Source of the DNA: Streptomyces tendae
Lineage (GTDB): Bacteria > Actinomycetota > Actinomycetes > Streptomycetales > Streptomycetaceae
Length of the DNA: 64,000 nt
Reading direction: 5' to 3'
Assembly: GCF_014650435.1 (NCBI RefSeq)
Contig: NZ_BMUY01000021.1
Location: 61,276-125,275 of the forward strand
Shown: positions 33,759-42,743 of the stretch, piece after piece
How the letters are laid out: each line of letters opens with the position of its first letter
Position numbering within the stretch: position 1 is the stretch's first letter
Position numbers and translations under genes: made by a program
The notes under the pieces: model-generated
The model's input: only the letters and a program-made list of their open reading frames with translations
Database searches by the model: none
Told to the model about the DNA's origin: nothing

Positions 33759-33908
33759 ATCTCCTCATCGCACGAGCCCAGCCGATCGGTTCACACGATC
33801 CCAGAGAGGCCCCGCCGCCCTTCCCGGCGACCTTTCGGAGGCCCGCCGCTATCCCGCACGTCATGTCCCCGTAACCATCGATTCAGACAGCCTTGCGAGG
33901 CTCACCGA

Positions 33909-36233
33909 ATGAAGCCGACCGAGCCACAGCCTTCCGGGCCCTGGGAGCCCTCCGACGCGCCTGACTCGCGCGCGGCGCGGAAGAATGGGTTCATGAGGCA
34001 GCCGAACACCCAGGCAGAGGTCCAGCACACGCAGCCCTCCGTGGGCTCCATCGCGGCGCACCGCCCGGACACGGTGGCCGCCACGGTCTCCGGGCTGGAG
34101 CCGGACATCGACGCCGACCTCGACGCGTACGAGGAGTCGGAGGAGTCCCAGGACGGCGGCGCCCGTCTCCCGCAGGGCCGCTTCCTGGACCGCGAGCGCA
34201 GCTGGCTCGCGTTCAACGAACGCGTGCTCGAACTCGCCGAGGACCCGAACACGCCCCTGCTGGAGCGGGCCAACTTCCTCGCGATCTTCGCCAGCAACCT
34301 GGACGAGTTCTTCATGGTCCGCGTCGCCGGCCTCAAGCGCCGCATCGCGACCGGCGTCGCCACCCGCTCCGCCTCCGGCCTCCAGCCCCGCGAGGTGCTG
34401 GACATGATCTGGGCCCGCTCCCGCGAGCTGATGGCCCGGCACGCCGCCTGCTTCCACGAGGACGTCGCCCCGGCGCTCGCCGAGGAGGGCATCCACCTGG
34501 TCCGCTGGAACGAGCTGGCCGAGAAGGAGCAGGCCCGCCTGTTCACCCTCTTCCGGCACCGGATCTTCCCGGTCCTCACCCCCCTCGCGGTCGATCCGGC
34601 GCACCCCTTCCCGTACATCTCGGGCCTCTCCCTCAACCTCGCGGTCGTCGTCCGCAACCCCGTCACGGGCCACCGCCACTTCGCCCGCGTCAAGGTTCCG
34701 CCGCTGCTCTCCCGCTTCCTTGAGGCGTCCCCGGGCCGCTACGTCCCCGTCGAGGACGTCATCGCCGCCCACCTGGAGGAGCTGTTCCCGGGCATGGAGG
34801 TCCTGGAGCACCACACCTTCCGCCTCACCCGCAACGAGGACCTGGAGGTGGAGGAGGACGACGCGGAGAACCTGCTCCAGGCCCTGGAGAAGGAGCTGAT
34901 GCGGCGGCGCCTGGGCCCGCCCGTCCGCCTGGAGGTCGAGGAGTCGGTCGACCGCGAGGTCCTGGACCTTCTGGTGCGCGAGCTGAAGATCGGCGAGGCG
35001 GAGGTCTACCCACTGCCCGGCCCCCTGGACCTCACCGGCCTCTTCCGCATCCACAGCCTCGACCGGCCCGAACTGAAGTACCCGAAGTTCGTCGCCGGCA
35101 CCCACCGCGACCTGGCCGAGGTGGAGTCGGCGTCCGCGCCGGACATCTTCGCCGCCCTGCGCAGCAAGGACGTCCTGCTGCACCACCCGTACGACTCCTT
35201 CTCCACCTCCGTGCAGGCGTTCCTGGAGCAGGCCGCCACCGACCCGGACGTGCTGGCGATCAAGCAGACGCTGTACCGGACGTCCGGCGACTCCCCCATA
35301 GTCGACGCGCTCATCGAGGCGGCCGAGTCCGGCAAGCAGGTCCTGGTCCTGGTGGAGATCAAGGCCCGTTTCGACGAGTCCGCCAACATCAAGTGGGCCC
35401 GCAAGCTGGAGGAGTCCGGCTGTCACGTCGTCTACGGCCTGGTCGGCCTGAAGACGCACTGCAAGCTCTCCCTGGTCGTACGCCAGGAGGGCGAGACGCT
35501 GCGCCGCTACAGCCACGTCGGCACCGGCAACTACCACCCGAAGACGGCCCGGCTCTACGAGGACCTGGGCCTGCTCACCTCGGACCCGCAGGTCGGCGCG
35601 GACCTCTCCGACCTGTTCAACCGGCTCTCCGGCTACTCGCGGCGCGAGACCTACCGCCGTCTGCTCGTCGCGCCCAAGTCCCTGCGCGACGGCCTCGTCT
35701 CCCGCATCCACAAGGAGATCCAGCACCACCGCGCCGGCCGCCCCGCCCACGTCCGCATCAAGGTCAACTCGATGGTCGACGAGGCCGTGGTCGACGCCTG
35801 CTACCGGGCGTCCCAGGCGGGTGTGCCGGTCGACGTGTGGGTGCGCGGCATCTGCGCGCTGCGCCCGGGAGTGCCGGCTCTGTCGGAGAACATCCGGGTC
35901 CGCTCCGTCCTCGGCCGCTTCCTGGAGCACTCGCGGGTCTTCGCCTTCGGCAACGGCGGGGAGCCCGAGGTGTGGCTCGGCAGCGCCGACATGATGCACC
36001 GCAACCTCGACCGCCGGATAGAGGCCCTGGTCCGGGTCACCGACCCGGCCCACCGGGCGGCCCTGAACCGGCTCCTCGAGAACGGTATGTCCGACGCGAC
36101 CGCCTCCTGGCACCTCGGCCCGGACGGCGAGTGGACCCGGCACGCGACCGACGCGGACGGCCAGCCCCTGCGCAACATCCAGGAGATGCTCATAGACGCC
36201 CGGAGGCGCCGGCGTGGCACAGCGACACCTTGA
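33909..36233 (+). CDS. ppk: Polyphosphate kinase 1
   Basis: A PPK1 of 774 aa from ATG 33909 (746 aa from the alternative ATG 33993). The four PPK domains are complete: N domain from about residue 90 (FLDRERSWLAFNERVLELA), head domain, and two phospholipase-D-like C domains with the autophosphorylated His at about 536 (YSHVGTGNYHPKTARL). It reversibly moves the terminal phosphate of ATP onto polyphosphate. In S. lividans, ppk is known to be PhoP-dependent and to restrain antibiotic production. The first ~85 residues are not conserved. Its 3' end overlaps the CHAD gene by 20 bp. Confidence 0.95.
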   Translation: MKPTEPQPSGPWEPSDAPDSRAARKNGFMRQPNTQAEVQHTQPSVGSIAAHRPDTVAATVSGLEPDIDADLDAYEESEESQDGGARLPQGRFLDRERSWLAFNERVLELAEDPNTPLLERANFLAIFASNLDEFFMVRVAGLKRRIATGVATRSASGLQPREVLDMIWARSRELMARHAACFHEDVAPALAEEGIHLVRWNELAEKEQARLFTLFRHRIFPVLTPLAVDPAHPFPYISGLSLNLAVVVRNPVTGHRHFARVKVPPLLSRFLEASPGRYVPVEDVIAAHLEELFPGMEVLEHHTFRLTRNEDLEVEEDDAENLLQALEKELMRRRLGPPVRLEVEESVDREVLDLLVRELKIGEAEVYPLPGPLDLTGLFRIHSLDRPELKYPKFVAGTHRDLAEVESASAPDIFAALRSKDVLLHHPYDSFSTSVQAFLEQAATDPDVLAIKQTLYRTSGDSPIVDALIEAAESGKQVLVLVEIKARFDESANIKWARKLEESGCHVVYGLVGLKTHCKLSLVVRQEGETLRRYSHVGTGNYHPKTARLYEDLGLLTSDPQVGADLSDLFNRLSGYSRRETYRRLLVAPKSLRDGLVSRIHKEIQHHRAGRPAHVRIKVNSMVDEAVVDACYRASQAGVPVDVWVRGICALRPGVPALSENIRVRSVLGRFLEHSRVFAFGNGGEPEVWLGSADMMHRNLDRRIEALVRVTDPAHRAALNRLLENGMSDATASWHLGPDGEWTRHATDADGQPLRNIQEMLIDARRRRRGTATP

Positions 36234-37599
36234 CCCGACGGAACCCGCGGCGACCGCCCCACCGCCGCACCCCACCAGCGCCAGCGCGGGTACGGGCACA
36301 GACACGAGCGCGACCGCGCGCGGGGACGCCGGTGCGGGCCCGCGTGCCGACACCGACACCGACGCACTCGTGGGCTACCTGCGCGCCCAGGCCACGGAGT
36401 TCCTGCGCGCACTGCGCCGGCACCGGGAGTCGGGGACGGGCGCGGGAACCGCACCGGCAACGGGGCCGGCAACCGGAGCCGGAACGGGCCCGGGGGCCAG
36501 AAAGGGCGCGGGCGCCGGAGCGGGAACCGGCGCGCACGCGGGCGCGCCGACAAGAACGGGAACCGGCACGTACGGCGGCCCGGACCGGGCGGCCCCGCCA
36601 GCGGACGACGTGGACGCGGCCCGCGCCCTGCGCCGCGCCGCCCGCCGTATCAGCGCCACCCTGCACACGTTCCAGCCGCTGCTGGACGCCGACTGGGCGG
36701 AGGAGATGCGCCCCGAGCTGGCCTGGCTGTCCGGCACGCTGGCGATGGAGCACGCCTACGCGTCGCGCCTGGAACGCCTGCTCCAGGCCCTGCACCGGCT
36801 CTCCGGCTCCACGGCGTTCCCGGCCCCGCGGCCGGTGGGCCGGTCCACCGTCACGACGACCGTGCCGCCCGGCGTGTCCGCCGTGCCCTCCGTGCCCGCC
36901 GCCGCCCATCCGGCGTCCGCGAACCGCGGCAACCTCACGGTGGGCGCGGCCAAGGCGGGCGCCCTGCTCGACCGGCAGCTGACCCTGGCCCGCACCCGGG
37001 CGCACTCCACCGCCCTCCAGGCGCTGGGCAGCAGCCGCTTCCACGCCGTCGCCGACAAGGTCGCCTTACTGGCCAGCGAAGTCCCGCTGAGCAGTACGGG
37101 CCGCGGGACCGCTGCCGCCCCCCGCCCCGACGCCGCCCCCGTCGACCTGCGCCCACTGGCCACCGCCGCGCAGGAGCGCCTCACCGACGCCGTGGCCGCC
37201 CTCCCGCTGGTCACCGCGGGCAGCCCGTACAACGCCGAGGCGCTGGTCCACGGGCTCTCCCCGGACCCCGCCCCGCACCCCCAGGACGCCCCCTGGCACC
37301 AGGTCCGCCTGCTGCTGCGCCTGCACCGCTACGCCCTGGAGGCGCTGGCCGGCGCGGCGGCCGGGGACGTGGACGACGGCACGGACGTACGTCTCCTGGC
37401 CGCCGGCGAGGCCCTCAACCGCCACCGCGACGCCGCGGAGGCCGCCGCGGCCGCCGCCCAGGCCGCCCGCACCCCGCGCATCGCCCCGGCGACGGCGTAC
37501 GCGCTGGGCGTGCTCCACGCCGACCAGCGGCATGAGGTGGAGGCGGCGCGGTACGCGTTCCAGCACAGCTGGCGCAAGGAACCGATCAGGCTGCCGTAG
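36214..37599 (+). CDS. CHAD-domain protein
   Basis: A 461-aa protein with a CHAD helical domain (about residues 130-460), rich in conserved His and Arg/Lys, which binds polyphosphate. Residues ~70-115 are a low-complexity Gly/Thr/Ala repeat (GTGPGARKGAGAGAGTG). GTG 36214 lies inside the end of ppk, giving a 20-bp overlap and probable coupling. An in-frame TTA codon at 37066-37068 (residue 285) makes translation depend on the bldA tRNA. It likely works with Ppk in polyphosphate storage. Confidence 0.9.
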   Translation: MAQRHLDPTEPAATAPPPHPTSASAGTGTDTSATARGDAGAGPRADTDTDALVGYLRAQATEFLRALRRHRESGTGAGTAPATGPATGAGTGPGARKGAGAGAGTGAHAGAPTRTGTGTYGGPDRAAPPADDVDAARALRRAARRISATLHTFQPLLDADWAEEMRPELAWLSGTLAMEHAYASRLERLLQALHRLSGSTAFPAPRPVGRSTVTTTVPPGVSAVPSVPAAAHPASANRGNLTVGAAKAGALLDRQLTLARTRAHSTALQALGSSRFHAVADKVALLASEVPLSSTGRGTAAAPRPDAAPVDLRPLATAAQERLTDAVAALPLVTAGSPYNAEALVHGLSPDPAPHPQDAPWHQVRLLLRLHRYALEALAGAAAGDVDDGTDVRLLAAGEALNRHRDAAEAAAAAAQAARTPRIAPATAYALGVLHADQRHEVEAARYAFQHSWRKEPIRLP

Positions 37600-37633
37600 G
37601 AACGGCCGCAGGAGGACGGGAGGCGTGCGTGCC

Positions 37634-38116
37634 GTGAGCCTCGCAGACGACGACACCACGGTCCGCGCGGCCGGCTGCGTCCTGTGGCGCCCCGCGCCCT
37701 CGACCGCGTCCCCCGGCTCGACCGCGTCCCCGGGCTCGACTGCCTCCCCCGGCCTGGAGCTGTGCCTCGTGCACCGCCCGAAGTACGACGACTGGTCGCA
37801 TCCGAAGGGCAAGCTCAAGCCGGGTGAGGCGCCGCTCGCCGGCGCCCTGCGCGAGGTCGCGGAGGAGACGGGGTACGCCGCCGAGCCGGACGCCGAGCTG
37901 CCCACGGTGCGCTACCTCGCGAACAGCCGCCCCAAAGAGGTCCGCTACTGGGCCGCGGCGGCCGGCCCCGGCGCCTTCGCCCCCTCCGACGAGGTCGACC
38001 GCATCCTGTGGCTGTCCCCGGAGGCGGCCCGCACCCGCCTCACCCAGCCCCGGGACCGGGCCCTCGTGGACGCGCTGCTGGCGACGCGCCTTCCCGGAGC
38101 ACCCGGGGAGACCTGA
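37634..38116 (+). CDS. NUDIX hydrolase (MutT-like)
   Basis: A 160-aa NUDIX enzyme. The Nudix box G-x5-E-x7-REUxEExGU is visible as GKLKPGEAPLAGALREVAEE (about residues 60-79) followed by TGY. An N-terminal insert carries three tandem STASPG units. The GTG start at 37634 has GGGAGG upstream; GTG 37625 in the same frame is also possible. Substrates could be oxidised nucleotides or diadenosine polyphosphates. It follows ppk and CHAD, probably on the same transcript. Confidence 0.88.
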   Translation: MSLADDDTTVRAAGCVLWRPAPSTASPGSTASPGSTASPGLELCLVHRPKYDDWSHPKGKLKPGEAPLAGALREVAEETGYAAEPDAELPTVRYLANSRPKEVRYWAAAAGPGAFAPSDEVDRILWLSPEAARTRLTQPRDRALVDALLATRLPGAPGET

Positions 38117-38189
38117 GCCCCCGCCCCCTCGGAACCGGCCCGTGTCCTTGACGTAAGCGTTCCGTGACCTCACCGCACCGTCCTCAGGG

Positions 38190-38211
38190 GTTCACCCGGC
38201 GTTCATTTACG
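38190..38211 (+). promoter_or_regulatory. PHO box (PhoP operator) of the pst operon
   Basis: Two direct 11-bp units, GTTCACCCGGC and GTTCATTTACG, lie about 100 bp upstream of pstS. They fit the Streptomyces PHO box consensus GTTCAC/TYYRS closely. PhoP~P binding here activates pst under phosphate limitation, as established for S. coelicolor. Confidence 0.9.
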
Positions 38212-38309
38212 CCCTTCGGCGCCTTCATCTCATCTGCCTAATTTCGGCCTTACCACTCCTCGCACGCCGCCGAATTCAGGACGGCGGCTCCTGGAAGGAA
38301 CTCCCTCAA

Positions 38310-39437
38310 GTGAAGCTTCAGCGCATGAACCGGCGGGCCCTCGCTCTCGGTGCTCTCGCCGTCTCCGGCGCCCTGGCCCTCACGGCGTGCGGCTCGGACG
38401 ACACCGGCGGCAACAGCAACGGCGGCGACGCCAGCGCCGCCGCCAACAGCAACATCAAGTGCGACGACGCCAAGGGCCAGCTCCAGGCATCCGGTTCGTC
38501 CGCCCAGAAGAACGCCATCGACGCCTGGGTCAAGCAGTACGTCGCGGCCTGCAACGGCGTGCAGATCAACTACAACCCGACCGGCTCGGGCGCGGGCATC
38601 ACCGCCTTCACGCAGGGCCAGACCGCGTTCGCCGGTTCGGACTCCGCGCTGAAGCCGGAAGAGGTCGAGGCCTCGAAGAAGGTCTGCAAGGACGGCCAGG
38701 CCATCGACCTGCCGATGGTCGGCGGCCCGATCGCGGTCGGTTTCAACGTCACGGGCGTCGACTCGCTCGTCCTGGACGCCCCGACCATGGCGAAGATCTT
38801 CGACAGCAAGATCACCAACTGGAACGACGAGGCGATCAAGAAGCTCAACCCCGACGCCAAGCTTCCGGACCTGAAGATCCAGGCCTTCCACCGCTCGGAC
38901 GAGTCCGGCACCACGGACAACTTCACCAAGTACCTCAAGGCCGCCGCGCCCGACGACTGGAAGTACGAGGGCGGCAAGTCCTGGGAGGCCAAGGGCGGCC
39001 AGTCCGCGCAGGGCTCCTCCGGCCTGGCCGGCCAGGTGAAGGGGACCCCCGGCGCCATCTCGTACTTCGAGCTGTCCTACGCCAAGGACGGCATCAAGAC
39101 CGTCGACGTCAAGACCGCGGCCGCCGAGCCGGTCAAGGCCACCGTCGAGAACGCCACCGCCGCCATCGGCGCGGCCAAGGTCGTCGGCACCGGCAAGGAC
39201 CTGGCCCTGGAGCTGGACTACACCCCGGACGCCGCCGGCGCCTACCCGCTGGTCCTGGTGACGTACGAGATCGCCTGCGACAAGGGCAACAAGGCCGACA
39301 CCCTGGCGGCCACCAAGTCCTTCCTGAACTACATGGCCTCGGAGGACGGCCAGGGCCTGCTGGCGGACGCCGGCTACGCCCCGATGCCCACCGAGATCAT
39401 CACCAAGGTCCGCGAGACCATCTCGGGCCTGAGCTGA
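38310..39437 (+). CDS. pstS: Phosphate-binding lipoprotein
   Basis: A 375-aa periplasmic-binding-type lipoprotein with lipobox LTAC (Cys27). Phosphate-binding loops include ASGSSAQ near 60, SGAGI near 91, and DESGTTDNF near 198. It captures phosphate for PstCAB. GTG 38310 follows a GGAAGGAA site. The gene lies behind a PHO box. A 13-bp inverted repeat after the stop (39443-39520) could separate its high expression from pstCAB. Confidence 0.96.
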   Translation: MKLQRMNRRALALGALAVSGALALTACGSDDTGGNSNGGDASAAANSNIKCDDAKGQLQASGSSAQKNAIDAWVKQYVAACNGVQINYNPTGSGAGITAFTQGQTAFAGSDSALKPEEVEASKKVCKDGQAIDLPMVGGPIAVGFNVTGVDSLVLDAPTMAKIFDSKITNWNDEAIKKLNPDAKLPDLKIQAFHRSDESGTTDNFTKYLKAAAPDDWKYEGGKSWEAKGGQSAQGSSGLAGQVKGTPGAISYFELSYAKDGIKTVDVKTAAAEPVKATVENATAAIGAAKVVGTGKDLALELDYTPDAAGAYPLVLVTYEIACDKGNKADTLAATKSFLNYMASEDGQGLLADAGYAPMPTEIITKVRETISGLS

Positions 39438-39442
39438 CCCGA

Positions 39443-39520
39443 GTGCGGTCCGGCCTCCACGCGGAGCCGACAGCGTCCCTCCCGGGACCGACAGCGTCCC
39501 CGCCGGGGGCCGGACCGCAC
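39443..39520 (+). promoter_or_regulatory. Long-range hairpin between pstS and pstC
   Basis: GTGCGGTCCGGCC (39443-39455) pairs perfectly with GGCCGGACCGCAC (39508-39520). Two direct copies of CCGACAGCGTCCC lie in the loop. The structure begins 6 bp after the pstS stop. It may be a partial terminator or a 3'-end stabiliser that leaves more pstS than pstCAB mRNA. Confidence 0.6.
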
Positions 39521-39605
39521 CGTCCGGTGCACCGCCGCCAGGAGCCCTTGACCGGGGCTCCGCCCGAGCCGCCGACCACGACGGCTCCGCAGACCGGAGA
39601 ACCCG

Positions 39606-40616
39606 ATGGACATAACAACGGACACCCAGAAGCCAGCCCCCTCCAGCACCCCCCGGCCGCCCGCCGCCGGGAGCAAGCGCGCCGGCCGCGGCGTCAGCCG
39701 CCCCGGCGACCGGATATTCGTCGGCCTCTCCCGCGGGTCCGGCATCCTCGTGCTGGTCATCATGGCCGCCATCGCGGCCTTCCTCACCTACCGCGCCGTT
39801 CTCGCCATCGGCGAGGACGAGGCGAACTTCTTCACCAGCTTCGAATGGAACCCGACCGGCAGCCCGCCGGAGTTCGGCATCGCGGTCCTGGCCTACGGCA
39901 CCGTCGTGTCGTCGATCATCGCCATGGCCATCGCCGTCCCGATCTCGGTCGGCATCGCGCTGTTCATCACGCACTACGCCCCGCGCAAGCTGGGCGGCCT
40001 GATCGGGTACGTGATCGACCTGCTCGCCGCCGTGCCCTCGATCGTCTACGGCCTGTGGGGCGCGCTCGTCCTCGTGCCGCACCTGAACGGCCTGTACGGC
40101 TGGCTCGACGAGTACCTCGGCTGGACCAGGATCTTCGAGTGGAACGGCGGCGCGGGACGCTCGCTGCTCACCGTGGGCATCCTGCTGGCGATCATGATCC
40201 TGCCGATCATCACCAACGTCAGCCGTGAGGTCTTCCGGCAGGTCCCGCGCATGCACGAGGAGGCCGCCCTGGCCCTCGGCGCCACGCGCTGGGAGGTCAT
40301 CCGGATGTCGGTGCTGCCCTTCGGCCGCTCCGGCGTCATCTCCGCCTCGATGCTCGGCCTCGGGCGCGCGCTCGGCGAGACGATGGCCGTGGCCATGGTG
40401 CTCTCCCCGACCTTCGACATCACCCCGAGTCTGCTCGACCCGGGCGGCGGCACCTTCGCCCAGAACATCGCCAGCAAGTTCAACGAGGCCACCCAGATGG
40501 GCCGCGACGCCCTGATCGCCTCCGGTCTGGTCCTGTTCGTCATCACCCTGCTGGTCAACGGCGGCGCCCGCATGATCATCGCCCGCCGCAAGGAGTACTC
40601 GGGGGCCAACGCATGA
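39606..40616 (+). CDS. pstC: Phosphate ABC transporter permease PstC
   Basis: A 336-aa permease with six spans and the coupling-loop EAA motif (EEAALALGATRWEVI). The N-terminal ~35 residues are Pro/Ser-rich and cytoplasmic. It forms the phosphate channel with PstA. ATG 39606 follows GGAGAACCC. The stop overlaps the pstA start as ATGA (40613-40616). Confidence 0.96.
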   Translation: MDITTDTQKPAPSSTPRPPAAGSKRAGRGVSRPGDRIFVGLSRGSGILVLVIMAAIAAFLTYRAVLAIGEDEANFFTSFEWNPTGSPPEFGIAVLAYGTVVSSIIAMAIAVPISVGIALFITHYAPRKLGGLIGYVIDLLAAVPSIVYGLWGALVLVPHLNGLYGWLDEYLGWTRIFEWNGGAGRSLLTVGILLAIMILPIITNVSREVFRQVPRMHEEAALALGATRWEVIRMSVLPFGRSGVISASMLGLGRALGETMAVAMVLSPTFDITPSLLDPGGGTFAQNIASKFNEATQMGRDALIASGLVLFVITLLVNGGARMIIARRKEYSGANA

Positions 40617-41677
40617 GCAACGCAACCCTGACCCCCGCCCCCAAGAACCGCAGCTCCCTGCGCGCCGCCACCCTGCCCAAGTGGTTCCCCTGGGCGGTCG
40701 CGGCCGGCTCGGTCCTCCTCGGCCTCGGCATCAGCACCGCCGCCGGGCTCAACAGCAGCATCCAGTGGGCCCTGATCGCCGCGGTCCTCTTCGTCGCCGG
40801 TTCGTACGGCATCTCGGCGCGCGTCGAGGGCGGTCGGCAGGCCAAGGACCGGGTCGCGACCAGCATGGTCTGGGTCGCCTTCCTGCTGGCCCTGATCCCG
40901 CTGCTCTCCCTGATCTGGGAGACCGTGAAGCAGGGCGTGAAGGTCCTCGACGGCTACTTCCTGACCCACTCGATGGGCGTGGTCGGCGACAGCGAGCCCG
41001 GCGGCGGCATCTACCACGCCATCCTCGGCACCCTGGAGCAGGTCGGCCTCGCCACGCTGTTCTCCGTGCCGGTCGGCGTGCTCACCGCGATCTACCTGGT
41101 CGAGTACGGCCGCGGCCGGCTCGCCAAGGCCGTCACCTTCTTCGTGGACGTCATGACGGGCATCCCGTCCATCGTCGCCGGTCTGTTCGTCCTCAGCCTG
41201 TGGGTGCTGATCCTGGACATGGGCCCGTCCGGCGTGGCCGGCTCGTTCGCCCTGTGCATCCTGATGATCCCGGTGGTCGTCCGCTCCACCGAGGAGATGC
41301 TGAAGCTCGTCCCGAACGAGCTGCGCGAGGCGTCCCTCGCCCTGGGCGTGCCCAAGTGGCGCACGATCCTCAAGGTGGTCCTGCCGACCTCGATCGGCGG
41401 CATCGTCACCGGCGTCATGCTGGCCGTCGCCCGCATCACTGGCGAGACGGCCCCCGTGCTGCTGCTGGTCTGGGGCACCGACTTCATCAACGCGAATCCC
41501 TTCCAGGACCCGCAGGAGTCGCTGCCGATGTACATCTACCTGCAGTACGGCGCGGGCTCCGACGCGGCCTACGACCGTGCCTGGGCGGCGGCCCTGACGC
41601 TGATCGCGTTCATCATGATCCTCAACCTCGCGGCCCGCGGCATCGCCCGCTGGAAGGCCCCGAAGACCGGTCGCTGA
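40613..41677 (+). CDS. pstA: Phosphate ABC transporter permease PstA
   Basis: A 354-aa permease; two additional N-terminal hydrophobic segments (about 24-63) precede the six-span core. The EAA loop is EASLALGVPKWRTI. It pairs with PstC and receives PstB on the cytoplasmic side. The 4-bp overlap with pstC gives translational coupling. Confidence 0.96.
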   Translation: MSNATLTPAPKNRSSLRAATLPKWFPWAVAAGSVLLGLGISTAAGLNSSIQWALIAAVLFVAGSYGISARVEGGRQAKDRVATSMVWVAFLLALIPLLSLIWETVKQGVKVLDGYFLTHSMGVVGDSEPGGGIYHAILGTLEQVGLATLFSVPVGVLTAIYLVEYGRGRLAKAVTFFVDVMTGIPSIVAGLFVLSLWVLILDMGPSGVAGSFALCILMIPVVVRSTEEMLKLVPNELREASLALGVPKWRTILKVVLPTSIGGIVTGVMLAVARITGETAPVLLLVWGTDFINANPFQDPQESLPMYIYLQYGAGSDAAYDRAWAAALTLIAFIMILNLAARGIARWKAPKTGR

Positions 41678-41731
41678 CGCGACCCGCAGAAGCACCGTCC
41701 GCGACCGGACCCGAAAGAAGCAGTGATACCC

Positions 41732-42508
41732 ATGGCCAAGCGCATAGATGTCAGCGGCCTCAACGCCTACTACGGCTCCTTCCTCGCCATCGAGGACATC
41801 TCGATGACCGTCGAGCCCCGCTCCGTGACGGCCTTCATCGGCCCCTCCGGCTGCGGCAAGTCCACCTTCCTGCGCACGCTCAACCGCATGCACGAGGTCA
41901 CCCCGGGCGGCCGCGTCGACGGCAAGGTGATGCTCGACGACGAGAACCTCTACGGCGCGGGCATCGACCCGGTGGCCGTGCGCCGCGAGGTCGGCATGGT
42001 CTTCCAGCGCCCGAACCCGTTCCCCACGATGTCGGTCTACGACAACGTGGCGGCGGGTCTGCGTCTGAACGGCAAGTACAAGAAGTCCCAGCTGGACGAC
42101 GTCGTCGAGAAGTCGCTGCGCGGCGCCAACCTCTGGAACGAGGTCAAGGACCGCCTGAACAAGCCGGGCTCCGGCCTCTCCGGCGGCCAGCAGCAGCGCC
42201 TGTGCATCGCGCGCGCGATCGCGGTCGAGCCGAACGTGCTCCTGATGGACGAGCCCTGCTCCGCCCTGGACCCGATCTCCACCCTCGCCATCGAGGACCT
42301 GATCGGCGAGCTGAAGGAGCGCTTCACGATCGTCATCGTGACGCACAACATGCAGCAGGCGGCGCGCGTCTCGGACCGTACGGCGTTCTTCAACCTGGCG
42401 GCGGTCGGGCAGCCCGGCAAGCTGATCGAGATCGACGAGACGGAGCGGATCTTCTCCAACCCGTCGGTCCAGGCCACGGAGGACTACATCTCCGGCCGCT
42501 TCGGCTAG
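41732..42508 (+). CDS. pstB: Phosphate ABC transporter ATPase PstB
   Basis: A 258-aa ATPase, normal length. Walker A GPSGCGKST, signature LSGGQQQRL, Walker B VLLMDEPCSALDP, switch VTHNMQQA. ATG 41732 is conserved; an in-frame GTG three codons upstream is less likely. It is the last gene of pstSCAB and is closed by the hairpin at 42570-42604. No phoU follows it directly; the PhoU-like gene at 43750 belongs to the Pit system. Confidence 0.97.
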   Translation: MAKRIDVSGLNAYYGSFLAIEDISMTVEPRSVTAFIGPSGCGKSTFLRTLNRMHEVTPGGRVDGKVMLDDENLYGAGIDPVAVRREVGMVFQRPNPFPTMSVYDNVAAGLRLNGKYKKSQLDDVVEKSLRGANLWNEVKDRLNKPGSGLSGGQQQRLCIARAIAVEPNVLLMDEPCSALDPISTLAIEDLIGELKERFTIVIVTHNMQQAARVSDRTAFFNLAAVGQPGKLIEIDETERIFSNPSVQATEDYISGRFG

Positions 42509-42569
42509 ACCGGCCCCGCCCCACCGAACCCCTCGCGGTGCTGCATGGCGGTGCCACCGCGAGGAGCAC

Positions 42570-42604
42570 AAGGGCCCGCCCCCGGAATCCGGGGGCGGGC
42601 CCTT
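42570..42604 (+). terminator. Strong terminator of the pst operon
   Basis: A 17-bp perfect G/C-rich stem with arms 42570-42586 and 42588-42604 and a minimal loop. It lies 62 bp after the pstB stop. No U tract is present. Confidence 0.85.
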
Positions 42605-42611
42605 CCACGTA

Positions 42612-42704
42612 GCTGCGGGCAGTCGTGCCTCCGCCGGTGCCTGAACGGCCTGGGAGGTACCCCCAGGGCGGCACGGGTGGGCGCAGCGGCACCCGGCCAG
42701 CGCC
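42612..42704. repeat. Intergenic hairpin repeat element, copy 1
   Basis: GCTGCGGGCAGTCGTGCC (42612-42629) and a second part beginning CAGGGCGGCACGGGTGGG (42664 onward, then CGCAGCGGCACCC) match the element at 46430-46489, with extra sequence in the middle. The outer arms GCTGCG and CGCAGC can pair. It lies between the pst terminator and the pit gene. Confidence 0.7.
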
Positions 42705-42743
42705 GGTCAGCGACCCCCGCCCGGTACAACCCAGGGCAGCGCT

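Noticed and set aside
33861..36359. 832-codon open frame antisense to ppk
   Set aside because: It is the mirror of a strongly G/C3-biased gene; the translation is low-complexity Gly/Arg/Val/Asp with no domain, and ppk is unambiguous.
36421..36560. Apparent repeat array (GGAACGGG/GCCGGAAC units) that could suggest a CRISPR
   Set aside because: Units are irregular, without uniform spacers, and lie inside the CHAD coding frame as a Gly/Thr/Ala linker.
40046..42571. 841-codon open frame antisense to pstCAB
   Set aside because: Same reason: the sense strand encodes three clear Pst proteins.
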